Of a stretch of DNA of 64,000 nt, positions 24,443 through 36,300 are shown piece after piece. The position numbers and the translations under genes are program-made. Location of the stretch: positions 23,088,660-23,152,659 of the forward strand of contig NC_133235.1 in NCBI RefSeq assembly GCF_040436345.1. Direction: 5' to 3'. The notes beneath the pieces were generated by a model. That model did not search any database. It was given only the letters and a program-made list of their open reading frames with translations, and had not been told where the DNA came from. Numbering within the stretch: the stretch's first letter is position 1; each line of letters starts with the position of its first letter. This DNA comes from Pagrus major (Eukaryota; Chordata; Actinopteri; Spariformes; Sparidae).

Positions 24443-27400
24443 CTAGCTTGTCGTGCCAAGAGAAGGACCGTGGCAGGAAATGACAACAGTGTTCGTGGGT
24501 TCCTCTCCGGGCCTCTGCTGGCAGCCGACCTCCCCCGAGTCTGTGTCAGCGATGTCCAGGTCAGGATGATCCTCCGCCGCCTCCACTACAGCTGCTGCCG
24601 CCTCTGAGGTGCCTTCACAGCAGGCGCACACCTGGACGACACACACAGATTCAAATGAGATATGAAAACGAGAAGGAGAGATATGCAGTAGGACGATGAG
24701 AAACCATGGAAACAAAGGCTTTTTTTTTAAAGAGATTCCACAATAGAGCGGCAATAAAGACCCTTCATAATGCCATTCTTACACTGAACCAATCAACAGT
24801 GGCATAATGTTGCCCCAGTGTGTGATTTTGGATAGCTTACCAGCATTTTTAAAGCAAAAGATGTGTGACGGTTATAACACTACATAATCAATGTCTAGTG
24901 TGATGTATGACAAAGGCATCAGGCATCACTTTCTAAACAATAACAATGGCATAACATGGCTATAATAATCATTTACCATCCCAATTATATGTTGGTTAAT
25001 CTCGTCCTCTGCTTGGAGGGTAAAGAGCTCCCAATTTTTGTCATTTTTGTCAGACATTAAGCTTGCACCAAAATGATAATTTTCTATATATTTCCTGGCT
25101 AAAATGAAATGAATTTAACTTAAACTCTCATTCTACCTTGATGTCTATTGCCTTTGGCAGACCTCCCTTCTTCATCCAGGGGTGGACCTCAAACAGCTCC
25201 TTCTTCTGCTCCTCTGAGAAGCGTGGCTGGCTCTTGTGCAGCAGTCTCAGCTTCTCTCTGTCCTCTCGGAGCACTCTCTGGATGTCACTGCAGACACACA
25301 CACACAGCCACATTTAACACTCGACGCAACATTCATATCTGAGTAGTCTTACTGAGGGTCGGGTTTCTGGATAAGTGGTTTGGACGATGGTCTAACAAGC
25401 AACTTTGATTTTTGTACTTATCTTAGTTATCAAAGTGTTTAACCTACAGAGCTGATACCATCTACAGCCTCAGTTCACATCGTATCTACCGAGTATAAAA
25501 GTAAGGGTGTCATCTAGTGGTCAAAAAGTGCCACTGCAATCAGCTCCAGTGTGAGTCATGTGCACTGATTTCATCTAGTGAAGTTGACCACAATAGAAAA
25601 TCATGTGGGCAATGTGGCTGCAAGGAATTAAAGTTAGCTCTTTGATGTCGAATTGGTGCGCCGGACCCTGAAGATATATTGTAACTAAATGAGATTAGCG
25701 ATCACGACACCTTTCACACTTCCTCTGTCATCTATAAACAGGTAACCTGTCTGTAACAGGACAGTGTGCCTGGACCCTCAGCCTTCTATTACAAGCAGAA
25801 GGTTGATAAACTATCACACAGTCTACTGGGCCACTCTCTTACTCCTCACAGGCTACACCCCTGTCCTCCAACTCACCACAAGGGCAGCTGATATGTCATC
25901 ATGACCTTGTCATCAGTGTTGGTAGTATGCAGCCACAGCGGGTCCTGCAGTACCTACTTGATGTAGTGGTCGCTCTGCTCCATCTCCATCGCCCTTCCCT
26001 CGCTGTGACCGTTGACCTTCTGGCTGTTCTGGGATGAGTCCACGCTGCCAAAGTAATTGCTACTGTTGTTGCTTCCTGAGAAAACCAAAAAAGCACAGTT
26101 CACATTTGTAACAAAGATTTTTTCTACAAAAAGACAGAATATTAAAAAGGACAAAATGGATGTGCCAGAGGTTCAGTACACCTCAACATAATTGATAAGA
26201 TGTTGAAACAGACCTGTTCCACTGCCGGAGGTCCCGCTGGCCGAGCCTCTGCTGCCTGACGTCCTGCTCTGAGATGTCCCGCTGTTGGACGTCCCACTCG
26301 CTGAAGTCCCACAGCCGTTGGACCGTGAGCCGTTGGACCGTGAGCCCATGGACCCCGACGTGGCTGAGCCAGTGCCTGAGCAGGAGTCCTCATGGAGGAT
26401 AATGTCCAACATGTCGCTGGACAAAGAGTTGACATCGCTGTTGTTGCCGTCGCCACGTGAACTTGCCTGCGAAAACAAAAACATTAAAGGATTAAAACAC
26501 CAAAGAAGAGCTTTACTTCACAGTTCTGGTCGACAGACTGGAGTACCTCCTCCATCTCCTGCTTCTTTATAACACAGGTGCAGTCTCATCAGCTGTGTTA
26601 CATCTTGCCTCTGCCTTTTAAGACTCAACTGGGAGCATGTTTCTGCTGTGAGTGGGGAAATTGTCCATCCTGCCAATCACCTGGTACACAATACCATCTG
26701 ATTACCATCGCTACATGATAAGGCTGAAACCAGACAGTGATGCTGATCCTTCTCCAGCTGATTGTAGTGGGGCGAATCATTAAAATGGAGCCTGTTTCAT
26801 CAACGTATTAGCTGGGGAAAAAATCATTGCATTCATGTGTAACAGAAGACAGTTGTAGTTGCTCGTGGTCACATCTCAGAATAATACAATACAGAGAAGA
26901 GAATTTCTGCACTGTTTTCTTTTGGTCTCCATTTCACTGCTCATGTTTACTGTATGGTTTAAACCTTGGTATGGTTCTTGCATGCAAAATCAAAGCACGT
27001 ATGCATATGAACATACAGTCCTTCATACAGTACAAGTGTGTTATCTATATTTAAGTTACTCTTTCTAGTGAGTTTTTAAAGTTCCTCATGCTTTATTTAA
27101 AATCAGTTTCCCTCGTCAATACGTTTTACTGGATGGACAATGCAAGACTTAAATTTGAAAAAAAAAAAGAAAAAAAAGAAGCTGTTACAGTTATAATTGA
27201 CATATGGAATCGGGGAGGAATGGGATTGGAGGAAGTGTGGAGGTTTCTGATGAATCGCCTACCTCTTTGCTGCAAGCCCTCAGCCTAGAGAACACTTTAT
27301 CCCAAGACAAACGCTCACAGACACAGGGCGTGTCCTCGCAAAACAAGGGTCCTGGTGGACCAAGGACACTGAGAGATGGCTATAGGGTGTAAGGGATAAT

Positions 27401-30302
27401 AACACAATGTGTTAACACCCTGGGCCACATTTCATCTGAGGAGTCTAGACTGACTTGACTTCACATGGCATATCAATACAGTAGCAGTACAGTGAACAAT
27501 GTGGAGGAATCACTGTGACGGTGGCATTAAATCCTGACAGGCTGAGAGACGTATGAATGAATGTCTCGGGGGAACATGCCACAGCCTGAGTTCAAACATG
27601 CCACAGTGATACAATTCAGCGGGGGATTGACATTTTTAACCTGATAGTTTAAGAATGTTACAGGTGAGGAATATCAGTCATAGGCATTGGGAGTCTTTCA
27701 TAAGATGAAGGAAAGAAAAGGGAATGAAGTAATCAAACAAAAAGAGGCTTGTTCTTTTATTTACCTGCTTCAGCTCCCTCTCCTTGGCCTGGCTGCCACT
27801 TGCTCCTTTCTCCCTTTCTGCCGTATTATTCCCTTGTCCTCCAGAGGAGAGCGCTGTGCTGTCCTGCCTGTCCACCGACAGCTCCAGCTCTAGCAGGTTG
27901 AGGGGTGAGCTGCAGCGAGACTGGAACAGGGGTGGGGACGCCGGGCCTCCAGACTGCGGTGTAGAGGAGCGAGACAGGCCCTCCGCTTGGGCCTTCGGGG
28001 TTTCCGAGGACGGGGGGAAGAAGAACGAAGGGGTCAGGTAGCCGGCCTGAGGAGCGAACTGGTTCTGGGAGTTGAACTGGTTCTGAACACTTAAGGAAGG
28101 AGGAGCTGTGAAGGGGACCTGGACTGGGAAGGCAGCCTGACAAAAAGGCTGTGTTTGGGTCGGGAAGCCACCAGTCTCTGCGTGGAACACTGGCTGTGGG
28201 GGTGGCAGTCCGGTGGCCACTGGAGGGTACACATAGTTGGGCAGCACTAGAGCCACAATGGGGGTGACCATGGGGGCGGTGTAGGGAGGCGCATGGATGA
28301 TTGGCGGACAGGGTGGAGCCTGGGAGCCCTGATTGTCCCTACAGCCTTGTAGAGTGGGGTCTGTCCGGGGAGCTACGGAGCTGTCTCTGGGGTAAACCTG
28401 GAGGGGGTAGCCAGGCATCACGGAGGGGTAGGCCATGGGGAAAGTTGACTGCGATGTTTCAGAGGGAGACCAAGAGGTCGGGTTGAGTCCGTGGTTAAGA
28501 CGAGGAGGCCGGAGGTGCTGTCGTCTGTGACGAGACACTGTGCTGTCCGAGGACTCGATCTGCTTCGCTCTCTTTGACTTGCTCCTCTTAATACGTGTGC
28601 CCCGCCGCGTTGTGGGCTCGGCACCTGGCTTGAGAGAGCGAGCAGCTGGTGCAGCTAGAGGTTAGAGATAAAAATAGAGTTGGTTGAATGATTTCTGATT
28701 GTGACAAAAATGATTATTATTGAAAACTTGGCAGTAAACAAAAGTACGAGTTAACCCTAAACAAGTGGAAAACTCCTCTTGGGTTGGGTGGGACTTACAA
28801 CAAAGTCCAATCAGCCAAAAACAGGAGCAGTCAGAAGATCAGACAGGATCTAAATAAGTCAACACTTTGGCTGGATTATCTCAATGGCTGTTTGGCATTT
28901 AACTAGTTGATTGTCACTAGTTATATATAATAATGTTTACAATTGACAGTGAATTATAATTGTACCATTTGCTTTAATTTTCTCCTCTAGTCTTTGGCTA
29001 ACCTCTGGAGTTTGTTTGAACCCTATATGATCATCTGACATCTTGTATTTTTTGTAATCAGCTGTTAACTTGCTGAGCGAAATATTAAAGAGACAGAAAC
29101 TACAAAAATAACAACCGTTATCCCTTAAAAACTTTTGATGTGATGTGTCAGTGTGGTGGTCAGACGCACCATCGCTGGCCATCTGTCCTCTCTGGCGCTC
29201 CAGGTACTGAGAACAGTTTGCTTTGAGTGCTGTGATGCTGCGATGCTCCTTGAAGCGATACAGAAAGGCCTGCTCCTCCTTCTGCGTATGGGCTGCCAGA
29301 ACCTGCTTGGTCAACCCCAGCCTCTTGTAGGACTCCCTCTCCTGACAGGGAGGGGAAATAGCAGAAAGAGGAGGAGCCCAGATGTTCTGGACGGATTCTA
29401 CCGTCTCTCCTGTACCCGGGACATCCTCTATGATTTCTATACAAATGACACATGGAGAAAGCACTTTAATATATTGTAGAGCAACGAAAGGGTAGAGTTT
29501 TATAGCTGGAACAGTTTTGTTCGACATTAGCAGTGACGACAACAAAAGCAATGTTGAAAAATGGAAGAAGCTGTCAAATGGAGGCCTGTGGTCGAATGAC
29601 AAGACTCACCAGTCGGAAACTGTAGTGATGTATCATCATGAGGTCACTTTGGCTACAGTGATTACTACAGTGGCTATTGAATGGATTTGTGACTTTTATA
29701 TATATATTTAAAAAATTCTACCTTTATATAACAATTTGCACAGATTTGTTTTATCTTTCTGCCGCCACTGTCGTAAATTAAATAGTCCAATGTGCTTCAA
29801 AGTTGTCAAAATGACGTAACACTATACGTTCGAGGCGGGTGGATTACTGATTAGGTAGAGCGGCCTTTGAACCAGCTGCTCTGAATGCAGCAGTAGTTGG
29901 GTTATTATCACTCTTGCATAATGAGAGAGCGTAATAGTGTATTTTGGCATTCATGTTAATGCAGTTGATAAAACTTTCATGGTAACGACGTAACGATGTC
30001 GCGAACGCAAAACTACATTAACATCATTATTTTCGTTTTTGTTATGTGTAACAATTTTGAATGAAATGGGAAGTGGAGATGCCAATCGTGTATCGAGCCT
30101 TCTTTTTTGATTCAATTAAAAAAAAGAAGAATTTCTTATCACCACTAATGCGGCCATTTTGGACGGGACCCAATTACCCTGCAAACCTTTCTGCACATTG
30201 AAGATACAAGCTGCGTTTAAGAGACAAGTTGCCAAACATCCACTGATAAACCACGCACACACACACATACTCTCAAAAACACAAAACACAGAGAAAGAAG
30301 TG

Positions 30303-30362
<60 letters not shown>

Positions 30363-33300
30363 GTTTCATTTACAGTGCTGTAAAAAAACATTTTCCTCTT
30401 CCCTGATTTCTTCTGTTTCTGCATATATGTCACACTGAGTAGCTTCAGATGTTTAAAATATATTAAAGAGATTAAAATAAGTAACTGATGCTTGAAAATC
30501 TGCAACTGTATCTGAGCTGAAGAATTTCTGCAAAGTTTAAGAAACTATCAAACAGTTAATGCAGTTATCGCTGCTGATATAGTGCAACCTATCACTATGT
30601 TTACCTTGGCCAATACCTTTATAAGTGAGTGATATGGTCCTCGAATGACTAAACACTATGCTATTCATCTGATCTGACCTCATTGTATATCAAATACCCA
30701 AAAACAGAGGTTATCAGGTTGGAAGAAGACACTTTTTGACGACACTGTACCTGACTCTGGTTGAGGTTTCTTGTCCCCAACATGCACTATGGTGCTACTG
30801 TAGCTACACTGGCTGGTTATGGACACCACGCTTTCTGGTTTGTTAGGTACAGGTAGGGGCAGCGAGGTGCCCACTACCGCTGAGGCAGCGTCACTGGACT
30901 TTTTGTCTCGAACATCCAAAGCGGAGAGACCAGACTGATCCTTCAACAGGGCTGGTTCTGCCAAGAGAACAGAGAACAGGAAATACTAAAAAAGGAACTG
31001 GCATTGTAGTGAAAAGTGTGAGAGAGAAGTTTAAAGGGCATAGTGCGAAGGCCTTAAAGGAATAGTTCACGCCATAATTATAAATACATATTTTTCGGCT
31101 GTAGAGATATCAGCCTTCTCTCGAATATAATGCAACTAGATGGCACTCGGCTTGTGGTGCTCAAAGTGCCAAAAAATACATTTGAAAACTCGACAGCAAT
31201 GTTTCTATCTGGAAATCATGACCCGGTTATTCAAGATAACCCACAAATGTATGTTTTTGGTGCTTTAAGCACCGATTGCATTCATGATAAATAGCACTAC
31301 AGGTAAGAGGAAAGTATGTATTTTTGACTTTGGGGTGAGCTGTCTCTTAAGGCCTTTGCACTTTGCCCTTTTGAAAATCTTTTTTTTATCTTGTGCATAT
31401 CTCAAGTTCTGTTTCTCATTTACTTTAACTATATAATTTTATAGTCAAACAATAAGTAACTTGTCTTTGAAAGGTGCTATATAAAAAAAGTAATTAATAT
31501 TATTGTTATTAAAGCTGCTGTAAGCATTGTCGTCGCTTTAGCTAAAGAGCGGTCGGTAATCGCCAGACAGAGCAGCAAACAGGAGGATCCTGCTCTCTGC
31601 CTGTTCATGAGCAGACAGGACCGCCTCTTTATAGAGTTCTCTGTCCTGATTGGATAAAGTGGACAGTGATACCAGAAAATTTCTTTTCTCTTTTACTGCA
31701 TGAGTGGAGGGAGGAAAGACATGGGTTACTGACCATACACTCTATAATATAGAGCACTTAACACTTATTTGAATAAAAATATATCACTTACAGCAGCTTT
31801 AACTGTCCCTCTAAGGTGACATTAAGAGTCTGATATCAATTTATGGTAGGAACTGATGTGGTGAAACATACCTTCAGACGCCTGCATGCTGTTAGATCCT
31901 TTCTGCTTGCCGTCATCTGAGTTAGATGACGTGGTGTTAGAGGAAGACTGGCACTTCCTCTTCATGGTGATGGGAACATTACAGCTCTCCAAGTACCTGC
32001 AGGAATCATAACAACAAAGTGTTCAGTTGCTGTTTTTTTTTTTTTTTCCCCCAATCAATTATTTTCAACTACTTGTCAAAAAGACATCACAGAACATGTG
32101 GTGAAGCACTTTAAGTGTGGAGCTGTTCAGGTCGAAACCAAAGATTTTGGCATACTAACTACCTCACGAAACACAGAATATGAATATTCCAGATTGTATC
32201 CCATCGCAATATCAATGTCCACAGTGGAGTTTCATAATTTCCTCTCTCAAATATCTCCTGTGGGTCATTTGATGGAAACTTTACTTTTGTAGCACTTCAC
32301 TTGGTTTCTATGGGTTGCATTTACTAAACTGACTATGTGTTAAAAAGCGAGTAAGCTATAAAATTCACGTGTATAAGGACCATTCTTTGAAATCATGTCT
32401 GTCTTCATCCCCGTACCTGACAACACTGTCCAGACAGCTGATCTGCTGGTAGGAGTAGCCGTTCTGATCATTGAACATCATCTCCTCCTGGACAGCGGGC
32501 CTACTCTCCTCCATTGTGACCTCCGTGTCCCTCAAGCTGCGAGGAGCCGCTGAGTCTTTGGGCCGCACCACCGCTGAGCTCTTCTGTACGGACTCTACTG
32601 GAGGGAGGTCACGAGTTGGTTGCGCTCAAACACAGACAAATAAATGTGCAGTTGTAATGTTCGTAATAAGCTGGACTTACTGCCGTTGCTTTTCTTGTTG
32701 TGTGGCTTGGTTGTCTGCTGCTCCTGGCTCTTCTGAAGGTGAATTCCTTTACAGATTTCCTGAAATGTTCGCTATGAAATAAAGACACAAGACAACATCT
32801 GTTTTAAAAACGAGACTCCAAAATCGGTTGTTCTAGATTTCACATGTTGGTAGCACATTTTATTTAGATGTTTCAGCCCAAAAAATACAGTATATAACTT
32901 GATTACACTGACAACGATGAATATGAATTATTTTTACTCCTTGTTCAGTCTAAGAACAATCAGGGTCAAGTTATTTTGTACAAGTGCAACAACCCAGTTT
33001 CTGCTGCTGCCATATCATCCTAATCAAGCAGGAACACATGGGCTGGAACACACGGTGATAAGCTGGAGATGTTTGAATTTACTCACAGGTCTGGCTTTGT
33101 CGCTCACTTCCTCCTTCACTTGTCGCATTTTGCTCCCACTGCCGTTTTCGAGGCTCTCGCTAGAAGAGGTCATGCCCAGAATGTGGTCATTTCTGCTCAG
33201 GCTGCCGTAGCCACTGGAGCCACTGTTATGAACCGGCTGATCACAGATATAGAGGGAAGAGAGTGATCAAAAAGAAGAAGAGTTAAAAAGGCAGAGAGGA

Positions 33301-36300
33301 TGAAGCAGGGTGAGGAGTAAATTTAAATGTAATAGTTACAAATGATTACTACTACAGGTTTGCAACATCACAGTGATTAGGTCTATACAGTATGTCCCCC
33401 TTTCTATCCCTCCTTATCCTCTCTCACCTGTAGCAGGAGCCGATGAATCTGCTCAGTAACCTCCTGGATGTCAGACTCCATGTTCTTCATCTCGGCCACA
33501 GTCGAGGACGGGGCCAAGAAAACATCTTCATTTACAGGGCCCCTGATACACAACAACAAAAAGCACATCAGCAGATAAGCTACTGGTTTATAAAATGTCT
33601 TTTTATGAATATCAAAGAGTGACGGACCATATATCCGCTAAGGCATACAGGACAGTAACACTCACGTGCGCACTTTGTGTCTCCCGATAACAAAGGAGAC
33701 CTTGCGGCTCCAGGGGTTAACGAAACTGGACCAGCTGGTGTCAAGAATGATGTATTCGCCATTTCGCGCACAGAACCGGATGGACGAATGGTCAAACGGT
33801 TGCCCTGCGTACTGAAGGACTGCAGAGAAAGCCAAAATAATACAGTCAGATCATGATGCCGACAGACAGAAAAGTTTTTTGCCTTCATCTGTTACATTCT
33901 GTGGACTCACTCTTTCTGTGAATACCCAACATAATGGGCCGGTCATTGGGATGCAGGTGGAGGAGGATTGGCGTGCCAATCAGGTCCTGGGGGAGGTACC
34001 CGAGGAGAGGAACTGCCCTAATGCACAGAAAAACATGAAAAATAACTTCAAATCAATTCTATTATCCTCTGATGGTTTGGTGATTTGTGTGCCAACATGC
34101 CGTCATGGCTTACCTCTCATCCACATCCTGAAACACACAACTAGGAGTGTGTGTGGTGGTGAAGATGCGTTTGTCTGTTGGAATTCTGGGTGCTTTAAGG
34201 AAGAGAGAAGAATTGAATCATTAAAGGGTAACCCCGACCAAAAATGAAACCAAATTAGACAGAAATTAGCTAGAAAGTCTTCAATTTCTTTCCTCAAACT
34301 ATCCAAGTGGCTTTAGAAAAGGATCCCTACAATTATAGACCTTTTAGTTGAACTTTCTGTTCTATTTAGTGGTCACTGAATTGACGTCTCAAACCTGCAG
34401 TCAGGTTCTTACCATCGTAACCAGAGTGGACCCTCTCAGCCAGCAGGAGGCAGCACAACTGGTCTTCGTGTACAGTGTCTTGGACCTTCATCAGGTAGGG
34501 TGTCATGCGGAATGGATAGTACTTCAGATCACCCTCGCACTCCTTCCCACCACTGGAAATGAGTGAGAAGAAATGTTAAATTAAATCAAGTCATATTAAA
34601 ATTGTCTGTTCTCTTTAAGTACCATCTGTGCCCAAGTTTGTGTGCATTTTACATTTCAAGTTTTTCAACACAAGGGGGCAGTGTTAACTGTTTTTCCATC
34701 AGTAACAGCCTACATTGAATGAGAGTGAGTAAATGTAGGTAAGTGCATTCTTAGATTTCTAGTTTGAGACTTAAAGTGTGATGACAATTCATGGTCATTT
34801 TTACACCAGGTCAGTGCTTAGATCAGAGCGAGAGTTTAAGTTTTAGGCATGTTGAAGGGGTTTGGAAGTCAATGGAAAATATTGACAGTATAGTACAGGG
34901 CAGTGAGGTGTGGGTGAGTGTGTTTTAAATATGTATAACACTGACCTGGAAAAAGCATCTGATTACAGTTTACAAGCATATGATGTCACAAACTAGTTCA
35001 AAAACATCTAGAGTGGAACGAAAAGTATGAATAAAACCACAAACAGGTACGAGCAGCAGATGGCCTGACACCATGTTTGAACCAACACCCACCTGATACG
35101 ACAGAAAAAGGACTTCTCCTGCATGCAGTCAGACGGTGACGACTCTGAAACGGGGAAAGAATGTTTTAATTCAAAAGCAACATGATCCAGCTGAATGCTG
35201 GTCACGGTCACAGCTCCCGTAGGCGATCAAGCATTGATTAATTCTATCCAAAAACATCATCTAGGAGCGCAGCTCTGCACTTAACTGCAATGAATTTAAT
35301 CAGGGTTGAGTCTCATTTTGGTGTATTAGTCAAAATAACATAGGGAAAAATATATTAAATAATGAGACAGCTCAGTCTATTCTATCCAGCTGAGTAAAAA
35401 CGGGCAACTATATTCATTCTCATTAATGACTGAGGTCAGGTCAACTTGAACTTCATGCCCCATGCTGATGGCAGCCTGTGCATTATAGACTTACTAGGGG
35501 TCTTATTCACTCATTTATTTCTCTAATACATTTTCGTATGCATCCAAAGTACTTTGAGAATACTTTTAGACAGTGAGAATGAGCCATGTACATGGCTAAT
35601 GAAAAAGAATATTCTCCTGACATTCCAGTTTACATGCTTACTGTGATTACACGCCCTAACATGTTATTGTTGGCATGGCAGCTGTGTTTAACCCTCTGAC
35701 CACTAATCTAGGCTTTTCTTTTGTGCGTTCATCTCTACCTGTTGGTGAGTTTGTTTGTGTACAACGTATCCATGACAACACACAGAGCTGACTGTAAACA
35801 GGAAAGGAGCTGTGTGTCACAAACTGCGGTAAAAAGGCTGGAGCAACAGCAACTTGTACCATTTTGCTTCTTTGTGTCGAATTAAAAAAACCTGTTGCTA
35901 TCCAAGCCTTTCATAATATTTAAAAGCGGCTGTGTTTAACCTTCTGACCAGAAATCTGGGCTTTTCTTTTGTGCGTTCATCTCTAACCCAGCTAACTGTT
36001 GGTGAGTTCGTCTGTGTACAACGTATCCATGACAACACACAGAGCTGACTGCGGTAAAAAGCCCTACTGAGACACATATTACAAATGCACTGTATTCATG
36101 TCCAAAGAATGCTCCCAAAACCCGGATAATTGAAAACATATCTCACATGTCGTAATCAGCAAATGCTACAGTCGAAACAAGGACTAATTTGGAATACTGA
36201 AATATAAAATGCTGGGAATGTGGGAATATTAGTGTGCATGTAAATGCAGCCACTGTGTCTGCAGACATGTACCTGCTCCAGTGCACATGCTCCAGGAGGG

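Noticed and set aside
25944-25957. Reading AAG/gtaggt at the TAG as a splice donor
   Set aside because: The donor consensus is good, but joining to the next exon acceptor at 25287 gives an immediate TGA, and an intron ending at the nearby ctgcag would be only 13 bases. It does not rescue the protein.
25948-25960. Programmed stop-codon readthrough at the per2 TAG
   Set aside because: The context is TAG followed by GTA. It does not match the known efficient readthrough context (TGA CTA), and no selenocysteine feature applies to TAG.
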